The notes under the pieces are model-generated. The model did no database searches and was not told the origin of the DNA. It worked only from the letters and a program-made list of their open reading frames with translations. Positions 1-7,973 of a stretch of DNA of 64,000 nt are shown in pieces. Position 1 is the first letter of the stretch. Each line of letters starts with the position of its first letter. This DNA comes from a bacterium (GTDB lineage Bacteria; Oederibacteriota; Muellerivitia; Muellerivitales; Muellerivitaceae). The stretch lies in contig DASZRK010000017.1 in NCBI GenBank assembly GCA_035549195.1, positions 62,001-126,000 of the forward strand, given 5' to 3'. The position numbers and the translations under genes are program-made.

Positions 1-709
1 CCAGGGTCCTTTCCTTGGCCCCCATGGCCACCGCCACCTGCTTCATTTCCTTCAGGGCCATGATGACGAAGGCGGCCTTCAGGTTGGGACTGCCGTGGTC
101 CAATCCGTCCAGGAGTCCGAAGCCCAGGGCATAGATGTTCTTGAGGACCCCGCTGACCTCCACCCCGACGAGGTCGTCGGAGCTTTCCACCCGGAAGTAG
201 GGATTGGCCAGCGCCCCGGCGGCCTTCTGGACGCAATGGGCGTTGGAGCCCGCCAGCACCACGGCGGTGGGTTGTTTGCGGGCGAATTCGTTGGCGATGG
301 AGGGGCCCGACAGGGCCACGTAATGATCGGCGGTGTGGAGGGAGGCTTCGGCGTAGACCTGGCTCATGCGCTTGTGGGTGCCGGCCTCCAATCCCTTGGC
401 CGCGCCCACCACCACCGCCTCGGGCATGGAGAAGGGAGAGGCTTCCTTCACCACCTGCCGGAAGTAGAGCGAAGGCGTGGCGATGAAAATGAGCCGGGCC
501 TCGCGCACCACGTGGTTGAGCAGGATATCGGCGGTCACGGACGAAGGCAGGGCCACATCGGGCAGGAAGCGGCTGTTGCGGCGGTTCTGAACGATATCCT
601 CGACCACCTCGGGCATATGGTCCCAGCAGGTGACCGTGTGGCCGTTGTCCGCCAAGAGGCAGGCCAAGGCCGTTCCCATGTTCCCCGAACCGATCACGGC
701 TGTTTTCAT
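1..709 (-). CDS. gpsA: NAD(P)-dependent glycerol-3-phosphate dehydrogenase, C-terminus beyond window
   Basis: Reduces dihydroxyacetone phosphate to sn-glycerol-3-phosphate, the backbone precursor of phospholipids, in the cytoplasm. The visible 236 residues start MKTAVIGSGNMG, a Rossmann dinucleotide site (GxGxxG) at residues 7-12. They continue with IFIATPS, AAKGLE and LSGPSIANE, and a VEVSGVLKNIYA segment containing the conserved lysine of the family, all characteristic of GpsA. The usual length is about 330 residues, so roughly the last 100 lie to the left of the window. The ATG at 707-709 is preceded by a weak purine tract. A TATAAT box lies about 80 bases upstream. Confidence 0.95.
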   Translation of the reverse strand, partial: MKTAVIGSGNMGTALACLLADNGHTVTCWDHMPEVVEDIVQNRRNSRFLPDVALPSSVTADILLNHVVREARLIFIATPSLYFRQVVKEASPFSMPEAVVVGAAKGLEAGTHKRMSQVYAEASLHTADHYVALSGPSIANEFARKQPTAVVLAGSNAHCVQKAAGALANPYFRVESSDDLVGVEVSGVLKNIYALGFGLLDGLDHGSPNLKAAFVIMALKEMKQVAVAMGAKERTL

Positions 710-786
710 AGGACGACCTCACCCTGGGCCCTGAAGCATCGCACGGCCTTCTTAAAACCCTCGACGGAAAGATGACCGACCCGCTT

Positions 787-792
787 ATTATA
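787..792 (-). promoter_or_regulatory. candidate -10 box for gpsA
   Basis: Read on the minus strand the bases are CC-TATAAT-AAG, a perfect -10 hexamer in the intergenic region between gpsA and the divergent antiporter gene. The predicted start of transcription is near 780, giving a leader of about 70 bases. I see no good -35 hexamer at the right spacing. The same CCTATAAT string recurs upstream of other minus-strand genes in this window. Confidence 0.45.
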
Positions 793-826
793 GGGGAGTC
801 GGGACCGGCCCGGAGAAAGGAACGCC

Positions 827-2077
827 ATGAACCTGTTCGATGCCACCGCGATCCTGGTCGCCTTGGCCGCGGTCTTCAGCTATGTCAACTACAGGCTGCT
901 CCGCCTGCCCACCACCACGGGCATCCTGAGCCTGGCCCTCCTGAGCTCCCTGCTCATGCTGGGCTCCGACTGGCTCTTCCCTCAATGGGACCTGCGCGAC
1001 ATGGTCGAGAATTTCCTGTCCGGGATCGATTTCTACCAGGTCCTCCTCAAGGGAATGCTCTGTTTCCTCCTCTTCGCCGGCGCCCTCCACGTGAAATTCG
1101 AGGACATGCGCAGCAACCAATGGACCATCCTGGTGCTGGCCACCGTGGGCGTCATCCTTTCCACCCTCCTGGTGGGAGGGCTTTCCTTCGCGCTCTTCGG
1201 GCTCCTGGGCCTTTCGATCCCCTTCCCCATCTGCCTGGTCTTCGGGGCCCTGCTTTCCCCCACCGACCCCATCGCGGTCATGGGCCTTTTGAAGGAACTC
1301 AAGGCCCCTAAGGAATTGGACGCCATGATCGCCGGGGAATCGCTCTTCAACGACGGCGTGGGCGTGGTGGTCTTCCTGACCCTCCTGGGAGTGGCCGGCG
1401 TTTCCGAGGCACCCCACCTACCTTTGAACAGCCTAGGCGTCGCCCTCCTTTTCTTGAGGGAGGTCGCCGGCGGGGTCCTGCTGGGTTTCCTTTTGGGCTA
1501 TCTTGCCTTCCGGGCCTTGAAGAGCATCGATTACGCCCCGCTGGAACTGCTCATCACCCTTTCACTGGCCATGACCACCTACGCCCTGGCCTTCCGCCTG
1601 GACGTTTCGGGTCCCATCGCGGTGGTGGTGGCGGGCCTTCTGATCGGCAACCAGGGCAAGCGTTTCGCCATGAGCGAGAGGACCATCGGCCATGTGGACG
1701 CCTTCTGGGGCATGATGGACGACATCCTGAACGCCATCCTTTTCCTTTTGATCGGGCTCATGGGCTTCGATCCCAGGCTCGATCGCCGGGCCTTTTGGGC
1801 GGCCTTGGCCATCATCCCCGTGGCACTATCCTCCCGTTTCCTATCGGTCCTGGTCCCCATCACCTTCCTGCATTGGCGGCGCAAGCAGCCGGGGATCGTC
1901 CCCATCCTCACCTGGGGAGGTCTTCGGGGCGGGCTTTCCATCGCTATGGCCCTGTCCCTGCCTTCCATCCCCGAAAAAGGGATCCTTTTGACCGCCACCT
2001 ACGCGGTGGTCCTTTTTTCAGTGCTGGTCCAGGGCATGACCATGCGAAAGCTCTTATCGCGCTATGGCGTCGGGTAA
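827..2077 (+). CDS. Na+/H+ antiporter, CPA1 (NhaP-like) family
   Basis: Predicted inner-membrane cation/proton antiporter of 416 residues, about 12 hydrophobic segments. It would export Na+ (or K+) in exchange for protons. Diagnostic strings are LLSPTDPIAV in the middle, GESLFNDGVGVV (the CPA1 ND motif, about residues 168-179) and WGGLRGGLSIAMALSLP near the C-terminus. Length fits the compact NhaP type without a long cytoplasmic tail. The ATG has a good ribosome site (GGAGAAAGGA). It is followed 227 bases later by a second, different antiporter gene on the same strand. The ion specificity cannot be read from sequence. Confidence 0.9.
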   Translation: MNLFDATAILVALAAVFSYVNYRLLRLPTTTGILSLALLSSLLMLGSDWLFPQWDLRDMVENFLSGIDFYQVLLKGMLCFLLFAGALHVKFEDMRSNQWTILVLATVGVILSTLLVGGLSFALFGLLGLSIPFPICLVFGALLSPTDPIAVMGLLKELKAPKELDAMIAGESLFNDGVGVVVFLTLLGVAGVSEAPHLPLNSLGVALLFLREVAGGVLLGFLLGYLAFRALKSIDYAPLELLITLSLAMTTYALAFRLDVSGPIAVVVAGLLIGNQGKRFAMSERTIGHVDAFWGMMDDILNAILFLLIGLMGFDPRLDRRAFWAALAIIPVALSSRFLSVLVPITFLHWRRKQPGIVPILTWGGLRGGLSIAMALSLPSIPEKGILLTATYAVVLFSVLVQGMTMRKLLSRYGVG

Positions 2078-2304
2078 CGGCCGCCGCCCTGATCCCTCCC
2101 CGGGCAACTTGAAGCACGTCCTAAGGGGATGAAGGACCATCCGCCAGGATGGGCCGGAGATCGTTTGGATGGGACCCACCCCGAACACGTCGCTCCCTTG
2201 TCACCGCCCGGTAAAAAGGACGAATAGGACCGAGACCCACTGCAAATCTTCCCCCCATTTCCTTTAAGATAGCCCCGCTCCCATTCGCTCCCCCAAGGAC
2301 CCCC
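2078..2304. other. intergenic region between two antiporter genes
   Basis: No convincing gene is seen in these 227 bases. A TAAGAT sequence at 2265-2270 is a possible -10 box for the downstream antiporter (leader about 30 bases), with AAGGA just before its ATG. No clear terminator hairpin with a T-run follows the first antiporter. Confidence 0.4.
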
Positions 2305-3558
2305 ATGAACCCGGTCACCCTCTTCCTCGTTTCCCTCGCGGGCATCTTCCTGGTCGGCAGCGTGGGCGAAGCGGTCTTCAAGCGCACCAACATTCCCGAT
2401 GTGGTCTGGCTCATCGTCATGGGGCTCTTCGTGGGCCCCGTGACCCACCTGGTGGAGGCCCGCTCCCTGGGGCGCATCGCCCCCTACTTCGCGGCCCTGA
2501 CCCTCATCATCGTGCTCTTCGAGGGCGGCAGCCGCCTGAAGATCCGGGAAGTGGCCCAGGAGGCCCACCGCTCCCTCCTTCTCGCCCTGCTGACCTTTTC
2601 CGCCTCGGTCCTCGCGGTCTTCCTCGTTGCCCTGATCCCCGCCTCCGCGGGCCTTCTTCCAGGCTGGACCTGGCAGCATTGCCTGCTCTTGGGGACCATC
2701 CTGGGCGGTTCGAGCTCCATCGTGATCATGCCCACCCTCCAGCAGGCCAAGATCAAACCGGGGGTCTCGAACCTCCTGAACCTCGAATCGGCCTTCACCG
2801 ACGTCTTCTGCGTGGTGGGGACCAGCGCCCTGTTGGATCTCTTCACATCCAATGGCGGGAGTTCCCCCTTCGGCGCCTTGACGCGATCCTTCGGACTGGG
2901 CCTCTTCTTCGGCCTGGGGGCGGGGGCGGTCTGGCTCCTGGCCTTGAAACCCCTTCGTTCCATCAATCAGCCCTACGCGGTGACCCTTTCCTTCCTGATC
3001 CTCCTTTATGTATTGGTGGACCGGAGCGGCGGGTCGGCGGCCCTGGCCATCCTGGCCTATTCGGTCGTCGTCGGGAACGCGGGTTGGATCTCACGGAAAC
3101 TGAAGCTCACCGAACCCCTGGGGATGGGGGAGGACGTGCGGGGCTTCCATTCCCAACTGGCCTTTTTCATCAAGTCCTTCTTCTTCACCTTCATCGGGGC
3201 CATGTTGACACCGCCCTGGGGCTTCATCCTCTTCGGCGTGCTCCTGGGGTTCCTGCTCCTGCCCGCCCGTTATCCCGGCGCCTGGGTGTCCGGACGGGGC
3301 GGCAAGCTGGACGCGGGGGAAAGGCTGTTGGTCACCGCCTCCCTGCCCCGGGGGATGGCCGCCGGGGTCCTGGCCACCATGCCCGCCGCCGCCGGCATGG
3401 CGGGCACCGACGACCTGCCGGTCATCGTCTTCGCCTGCGTCTTCACGACCATCCTGATCTTCGCCGTGGGTTTTCCCCTGGCCCTCAAAAAAAGCGCCCA
3501 GGCCGCCGTGCCTGTCCCCGTTCCCGCCGATCGAACCCCGGACGACCCTGCCGCCTAA
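2305..3558 (+). CDS. cation/proton antiporter (monovalent cation:proton antiporter superfamily)
   Basis: Integral membrane protein of 417 residues with about 12 hydrophobic segments, likely exchanging Na+ or K+ for H+. It has the N-terminal architecture of the superfamily (FKRTNIPDVVWLIVMGLFVGP), a GGSSSIVIMPTL segment, LESAFTDVFCVV matching the acidic ES...D ion-binding region of CPA-type antiporters, and a C-terminal LPRGMAAGVLATMP stretch. It is not a close duplicate of the preceding antiporter; the motifs differ throughout. A KefB/NhaP2-like assignment is possible but no TrkA_N/RCK domain is fused. The 3' end overlaps the convergent diguanylate cyclase gene by four bases. Confidence 0.85.
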   Translation: MNPVTLFLVSLAGIFLVGSVGEAVFKRTNIPDVVWLIVMGLFVGPVTHLVEARSLGRIAPYFAALTLIIVLFEGGSRLKIREVAQEAHRSLLLALLTFSASVLAVFLVALIPASAGLLPGWTWQHCLLLGTILGGSSSIVIMPTLQQAKIKPGVSNLLNLESAFTDVFCVVGTSALLDLFTSNGGSSPFGALTRSFGLGLFFGLGAGAVWLLALKPLRSINQPYAVTLSFLILLYVLVDRSGGSAALAILAYSVVVGNAGWISRKLKLTEPLGMGEDVRGFHSQLAFFIKSFFFTFIGAMLTPPWGFILFGVLLGFLLLPARYPGAWVSGRGGKLDAGERLLVTASLPRGMAAGVLATMPAAAGMAGTDDLPVIVFACVFTTILIFAVGFPLALKKSAQAAVPVPVPADRTPDDPAA

Positions 3559-4412
3559 GGGACCGCCGTCCGGGGGGTGGGGCCCACCGTCCCCCGGCAG
3601 ACCTGGTCCTTGCCTCCGGTCTTGGCCCGGTACATGAGCTGGTCGGCGTGATGGACCATGTCCTTGACCGTCCCCGGCACCTCATAGAAGGTCGCCACCC
3701 CCAGGCTGGGCGTCACGCCCCACCCCCGCAACGCCATTTCGCCCCGGATCGCTTCCCTCACCCGCTCCACCAGCCCCTGGGCCTCCTCGGGACCCGCGCC
3801 CGGGAAGAGGATCCCGAACTCGTCGCCTCCCATACGCACCGCCATGTCGTCCTCCCGGATGTTTCCCCGGATGGCGCCCGCCACGATCCGCAAAAGTTCG
3901 TCCCCCGTCATGTGGCCCAGTTCGTCGTTCACCTTCTTGAACTCGTCCAGGTCCAGGAAACAAAGTGAGAAAGGGCGCCCGTTCTGGATGGAGGCGACCC
4001 GCACCCTTTCGGCCGCCTCGAAGAAGGCGCGGCCATTGAGCAGGTCCGTCAGGTGGTCCCGTTGGGCCATGCGCTCGTTATGGGCCGATTCCTTGCGCAG
4101 GCGGTCCGACAGGTAGGAGACCACCGCGAAAAAGATGAAGAGGACCACGATGTTCCAAAAGACCTCCCAAAGATGCGGGTAGATCTTGCGTTCCAGCAGC
4201 GGGTCGATGAGCAGGCTCAGGGAGGACAGCACCGAGATCAGGATCCCCGCCCCCAGGCCTGAATAGCGGGTCGCCAAATAGACGGGGACCAGCAGGAGCG
4301 CGGTCAGGTGCACTTCCAACCCGCTGAGGATGTCCAGGTAGATCAGGAAAAAAACGAGGGCCAGGGAAAGAAAAAGGATGTAGAAGCGTTGATGGGCGGG
4401 TGCTTTTTCCAA
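3555..4412 (-). CDS. membrane-anchored diguanylate cyclase (GGDEF)
   Basis: Makes cyclic di-GMP from two GTP. About four hydrophobic segments form an N-terminal membrane module (residues 8-105), followed by a short linker and a GGDEF domain. RMGGDEFGILF (GGDEF about residues 195-199) is intact, and an REDD sits five residues upstream, matching the RxxD inhibitory site for product feedback. I chose the TTG at 4410-4412 because a perfect GGAGG lies six bases upstream; the longer ATG reading at 4505 would overlap treT by 46 bases and add a low-complexity leader. It is the last gene of the trehalose operon, 47 bases after treT, so c-di-GMP signalling may be co-expressed with trehalose synthesis. 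Confidence 0.9.
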   Translation of the reverse strand: MEKAPAHQRFYILFLSLALVFFLIYLDILSGLEVHLTALLLVPVYLATRYSGLGAGILISVLSSLSLLIDPLLERKIYPHLWEVFWNIVVLFIFFAVVSYLSDRLRKESAHNERMAQRDHLTDLLNGRAFFEAAERVRVASIQNGRPFSLCFLDLDEFKKVNDELGHMTGDELLRIVAGAIRGNIREDDMAVRMGGDEFGILFPGAGPEEAQGLVERVREAIRGEMALRGWGVTPSLGVATFYEVPGTVKDMVHHADQLMYRAKTGGKDQVCRGTVGPTPRTAVP

Positions 4413-4459
4413 GGTTTTCCTCCAGGACCGGGATGGCCGGTCCCGAAGGCCGGCAAGGG

Positions 4460-5701
4460 TTAGGACGCCAGACGGACCACCGTCTTCCCGGGATTCAGCA
4501 CGCAAAGGAAAAGGCTCAGATAGTCCCGGATATGGCGCGTAATGAGGAAATTGCGCCGCACGTGCTCCCGGCCGTTCTTGGCGAAGTGGGCCGCCTCCTC
4601 GGGTTGATCCAACACCCTCCGGATGGCCGCCGCCGTCCCTTCGATGGTATGCACCAGGTAGCCCGTCTTGCCCGCCAGGACCTGCAGGGGAATGCCCCCC
4701 ACCGCCATGGCCACCACCGGCCTTTCCTTCCAGAGCGCCTCGGACACCGTGAGGGCGAAGCCCTCCTTCAGGGACTTCTGGAGCACGACGGTGCTGGCCC
4801 GTTGCAGGGCGTTGATCTCCAGATCGGAGAAGGGAGGCAGGTCCAGGATGTGGATGTCCGGGTCCTTCCCCGCCGCCTCCTGCAGGGCGGGCAGGATATG
4901 CACCGACTCGGGATCGTCCGACGCCGCCCCGCCCGCCAGGAGCAGTTGGCAGTCGGGATGGGTCCTCTTCACCTTGCGGAAGGCCTCGATGACGCCCAGC
5001 GGGTCCTTGAGCTTGTCGAAGCGGGAGACCTGGGTGATGAGGGGCCGCTTGGCGTCCAGCCCGTAGCGCCGCAGGGTACGCTGGATGAAATTCTCCGGCA
5101 GGTCCTTGTTCTTGTCCGAGAGCGGATCGATGGAGGGGGCCACCAGGAACTGGGGCTTCTCCATGTGCTGGGCGAAGCTGGGGTGGGAAAAGACCGAGGC
5201 GTCGTATTCAGCGATCAGGGGCCCCAGGAATTCCCAGGCGTTGGGGAAAGGCGTGGAAACGTCCACGTGGCAGCGGTAGATCCAACGCTGGCCCGGCTTG
5301 CGCAGACGCTTGATCATCCCCGCCGGCTGGGGGTCGTGGATGAAGACCAGGGGCCGGTCCAACTGGTCCTTGAGTTTGCCCGCGTTCATCTCCGAGATCT
5401 CCCAAAAGGCCTTGAGCATGGCGGGGGTCAGGGGTTCGGGACGCCCGTGCAAGGCGTTGTGCAGGGTCTTGGTGCAGGCATAGAAATCCGGCCGGCCCTC
5501 GATGACCTCCCAGCTGGTCTCCACCCCCAGTTCGTTCAGGAGCGGCACCATGTTCCGGAGGATCTCGGCCACCCCTCCCCCGTCCCGGGTGGAATTCACC
5601 ATCACGACCTTTTGATCCGAGAGCTTCCGGGCGATGCGCGCGATCAGGTCATGTTCGCTCGCTCCGATGATGCGCCGGTAATCCGTGTAGGGGGAGGTCA
5701 T
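4460..5701 (-). CDS. treT: trehalose synthase, glycosyltransferring (GT4 family, TreT)
   Basis: Predicted cytoplasmic GT-B glycosyltransferase of 413 residues that joins NDP-glucose and glucose to trehalose (reversible in known TreT enzymes). Recognisable features are VMVNSTRDGGGVAEIL near residue 35, VFIHDPQPAGMI about residue 120, WIYRCHVDVSTP, QVSRFDKLKDPLGVIEAF (start of the nucleotide-binding domain), and SLKEGFALTVSEALW, the acceptor/donor-loop E-x7-E type segment near the C-terminus. Its ATG overlaps the stop of the preceding DUF5752-like gene (ATGA), indicating translational coupling. The operon also holds otsA and otsB, so two independent trehalose routes are co-transcribed. A trehalose phosphorylase role is less likely at this length. 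Confidence 0.88.
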   Translation of the reverse strand: MTSPYTDYRRIIGASEHDLIARIARKLSDQKVVMVNSTRDGGGVAEILRNMVPLLNELGVETSWEVIEGRPDFYACTKTLHNALHGRPEPLTPAMLKAFWEISEMNAGKLKDQLDRPLVFIHDPQPAGMIKRLRKPGQRWIYRCHVDVSTPFPNAWEFLGPLIAEYDASVFSHPSFAQHMEKPQFLVAPSIDPLSDKNKDLPENFIQRTLRRYGLDAKRPLITQVSRFDKLKDPLGVIEAFRKVKRTHPDCQLLLAGGAASDDPESVHILPALQEAAGKDPDIHILDLPPFSDLEINALQRASTVVLQKSLKEGFALTVSEALWKERPVVAMAVGGIPLQVLAGKTGYLVHTIEGTAAAIRRVLDQPEEAAHFAKNGREHVRRNFLITRHIRDYLSLFLCVLNPGKTVVRLAS

Positions 5702-6450
5702 CAGGATTCCTTTCTCCAGCGTTTGAGCCAGTGGGAGGCCGCTTCCCCCGCCGGGTCATGGGATAGCCGGTCAGCGATCCGGTGGAAAGTGTCCCGGAGG
5801 CGGTTCCCCCGAACGATGCCGACCAGGCGCTTGCGGACGTTCTCCAGGTCCCCCTGGTAGGGATCCAGCGCCGCGACAGCCTCGGCCTGCTCGGGGAACC
5901 CGAGGTCCAAAAGCCATTGAGAGAAGTCATTGTGGAACCCGTCGTCCGGGCCGTGATAGTGGAGTTGGGCCTCGATCAGGTGGTAATGGATGCAGGAAGC
6001 GTCCACCCGCTCCAGGCCATGGACGAATTCCTCCAGGTTCGAGGCCCGATGTCCGGTCGAGAGGACCAGGCTGACGGCGCGGCAAAAATGGAACTCCAGC
6101 CCCGGGGGCACACGCCGGGCCCAGCGATCCGGTTCTTCCCGGAAAGGTTCGAGGATCGCGAAAACGGCCTCGCGCAGGGAGCTCAAGGTCGGATAGTCCC
6201 GCAGGTCCAGCGCCCCCAACCGCTCGGCGACCGCTTCCTCGCGGAGGTTCTGGGCCACCCAGAGGGCGAAATCGGACCGGTCCGAATGCCCGAGGAAGGA
6301 ATGGGCCCGGTAGAAGCGGTGGGTGTGGTGGTAGATGGAGGCGTCGTCCACCTTCTGGAGGCCCTCATAGAGCTCCTGGAGGCTGGCGGCCTTGATCCCG
6401 GTGAGCTGGACGGCCTCCACCGAGGTCATGAACTGGAATGGTCCGGGCAT
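5701..6450 (-). CDS. DUF5752-like protein associated with trehalose synthase
   Basis: A soluble 249-residue protein with no signal peptide or membrane segment. It looks like two related halves: each has a 'YHHTHRF / IHYHLIEAQLHYHG' histidine-rich helix and a following DF..WL..LG pattern (SDFALWVAQNL and NDFSQWLLDLG), which suggests an internal duplication. I recall such proteins (DUF5752) being encoded beside TreT-type trehalose synthases, consistent with the four-base overlap here. The clustered histidines could bind a metal, but no function is established. Start ATG has an excellent GGGAGGG ribosome site. Confidence 0.75.
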   Translation of the reverse strand: MPGPFQFMTSVEAVQLTGIKAASLQELYEGLQKVDDASIYHHTHRFYRAHSFLGHSDRSDFALWVAQNLREEAVAERLGALDLRDYPTLSSLREAVFAILEPFREEPDRWARRVPPGLEFHFCRAVSLVLSTGHRASNLEEFVHGLERVDASCIHYHLIEAQLHYHGPDDGFHNDFSQWLLDLGFPEQAEAVAALDPYQGDLENVRKRLVGIVRGNRLRDTFHRIADRLSHDPAGEAASHWLKRWRKES

Positions 6451-6465
6451 GATCCCTCCCTGGAT

Positions 6466-7140
6466 TTATTCTGGATCGTGGTTCTTGAGCATCTCGATGA
6501 GGAACTCCCGCGCCAGGTCCTTGGCGCCCAGGCCGAAGGCGATGGCGCCGCCCAGCCCCACCGCGCCCAGCACGATGAGGACCACCGTGGTCAGGAAGCT
6601 GCCCACCAGCCCCAGGGGCTCCAGCGAGAACATGACGGTCACTGCGAAGGTGCTCCAGGCCACCACCTTCCCCCAGAAGCGGGGGTGCTGGGCGCCCGAG
6701 CCCAGCAGGGCCAGTTGGGCCAGCACCGAGATGAACATGGCCAGCAGGCTTCCCAGGAAGAGGATCATCATGAAGCTCAAGACCCGGGGCACCACCCCCA
6801 GGAGGGTGTTGAGGACTCCCCCGCCCCCGCCCAGCATGTGGATGGCCAGCAGCACCGCCAGGAAAAGGACCAGGTAGAAGCTGAAGGCCGAAAGGGCCTG
6901 GGTGGCCTTGCGGCCCTGGAACCCCTGCGACCAAAGCCGGAAGAACCAGAGGTCCTGCAATCTTTTCTCGAGCCGGAGGGCCCGGAAGAGGGCCTCCACC
7001 AGCCAGCGGGCCATCCAGGCCAGCACGAAGCCCGCGGCCAGGACCATGAGGGCCGCCAGAAGGTTCGGTGCGAATCCCTGGATATCCGACCAGAATTGCT
7101 GGATCGGGGCCGTCCAATCCCTTCCCGTCAAGGGTTCCAT
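6466..7140 (-). CDS. MscS-related TM-helix membrane protein
   Basis: A 224-residue integral membrane protein with about five hydrophobic segments. LLAALMVLAAGFVLAWMARWLVE near the N-terminus and the C-terminal GGAIAFGLGAKDLAREFL are typical of the conserved transmembrane-helix repeat of MscS-like channels; the latter resembles the glycine/alanine-rich pore helix. The large cytoplasmic vestibule domain of MscS is absent, so it is a short channel-like protein rather than a complete MscS. It lies between otsB and the DUF5752-like gene, starting behind AAGGAGG. Context suggests a role in osmotic response, by inference only. Confidence 0.75.
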   Translation of the reverse strand: MEPLTGRDWTAPIQQFWSDIQGFAPNLLAALMVLAAGFVLAWMARWLVEALFRALRLEKRLQDLWFFRLWSQGFQGRKATQALSAFSFYLVLFLAVLLAIHMLGGGGGVLNTLLGVVPRVLSFMMILFLGSLLAMFISVLAQLALLGSGAQHPRFWGKVVAWSTFAVTVMFSLEPLGLVGSFLTTVVLIVLGAVGLGGAIAFGLGAKDLAREFLIEMLKNHDPE

Positions 7141-7181
7141 AACGCCTCCTTATTGATGGATCAACGCAACAAAGCTTTTCT

Positions 7182-7973
7182 TCAATCCCGAAGGAAAGAG
7201 CCGAGGAACCGGTGGACCTGGTCCAGGTCCCTCAGGCGGTAATGGGCCTGGGTGGGTTCGGGCCCCACCTTGAACCCCAGGGCGGTGATGCGCATCGAGC
7301 GCAGCACCGAAAAAGCGTCCTCATCGGAAGGGTCATCCCCCACATGCACGCAAATGCCCGGGGGCTTCCCCATGAAGAACCGGTCGGCGATGCGCCGCAG
7401 GGCGTGGCCCTTGCCCGGTGAATCCGCGGGCTTGATCTCCAGCACGCATTTCCCCTCCCGGTGGTCCACCGGCAGGTCCCGCACCGCCTCCAGGGCCTGG
7501 GGAAGCAGGACGGCCGCCCGATCCGGGGCCAATCGGCGAAAATGCAGGCTCAGATCCGGCCCCTTCACTTCCAGCAGGGCCTGGGGCCAGCTACGGACCA
7601 GTTTCTCCAGCCTTCCACGGGCCGCCTGGACCTCGCGGATCCAGGCGCTCAGGGCCGGAATACCCCAGCCGGCGGCCGGGGGCGAGAAATCCAGTCCGTG
7701 GTTCCCCACGTAAAGGATGCCGGGCAGGCGGACCTTGTCCCGCAGGTCCTGAACCGAGCGGCCGCCCAGGATGATTACCTTGGTTTCCGGCTGGGCCAGG
7801 ATCCCCGTCAGGACCTTACGGAATCGGTCCTGCAGATAGGCCATGGAAGGCGTGGGAGCGATCTCGGCCAGCACGCCGTCGAAATCCAGCGAGATGAGAC
7901 GGGGCGTCTTTTGGAAGACCGTCGGGCCGGCCTCCCGTTCGCCCCCGGGATAGAAATAGGGGGCGGCCTTCAT
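7182..7973 (-). CDS. otsB: trehalose-6-phosphate phosphatase
   Basis: HAD-superfamily phosphatase of 263 residues that dephosphorylates trehalose-6-phosphate to trehalose. Catalytic motif I is SLDFDGVLAEI (nucleophile Asp and second Asp), motif II VIILGGRSVQDL, the motif III lysine lies in GKGHALRRI, and motif IV is GDDPSDEDAF. LEIKPADSPGKGHAL is typical of OtsB. The ATG at 7971-7973 overlaps the otsA stop by the four-base ATGA, so translation is coupled with the enzyme that makes its substrate. Confidence 0.95.
   Translation of the reverse strand: MKAAPYFYPGGEREAGPTVFQKTPRLISLDFDGVLAEIAPTPSMAYLQDRFRKVLTGILAQPETKVIILGGRSVQDLRDKVRLPGILYVGNHGLDFSPPAAGWGIPALSAWIREVQAARGRLEKLVRSWPQALLEVKGPDLSLHFRRLAPDRAAVLLPQALEAVRDLPVDHREGKCVLEIKPADSPGKGHALRRIADRFFMGKPPGICVHVGDDPSDEDAFSVLRSMRITALGFKVGPEPTQAHYRLRDLDQVHRFLGSFLRD

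Noticed and set aside
4413-4505. ATG at 4505 as start of the diguanylate cyclase
   Set aside because: It would overlap treT by 46 bases and has no ribosome site, whereas TTG at 4412 has GGAGG.
4400-7242. Long plus-strand open frames opposite treT, DUF5752 and the channel gene
   Set aside because: They are rich in Gly/Arg/His/Pro, lack motifs and ribosome sites, and lie opposite recognisable genes; in DNA of this G+C such frames are expected.
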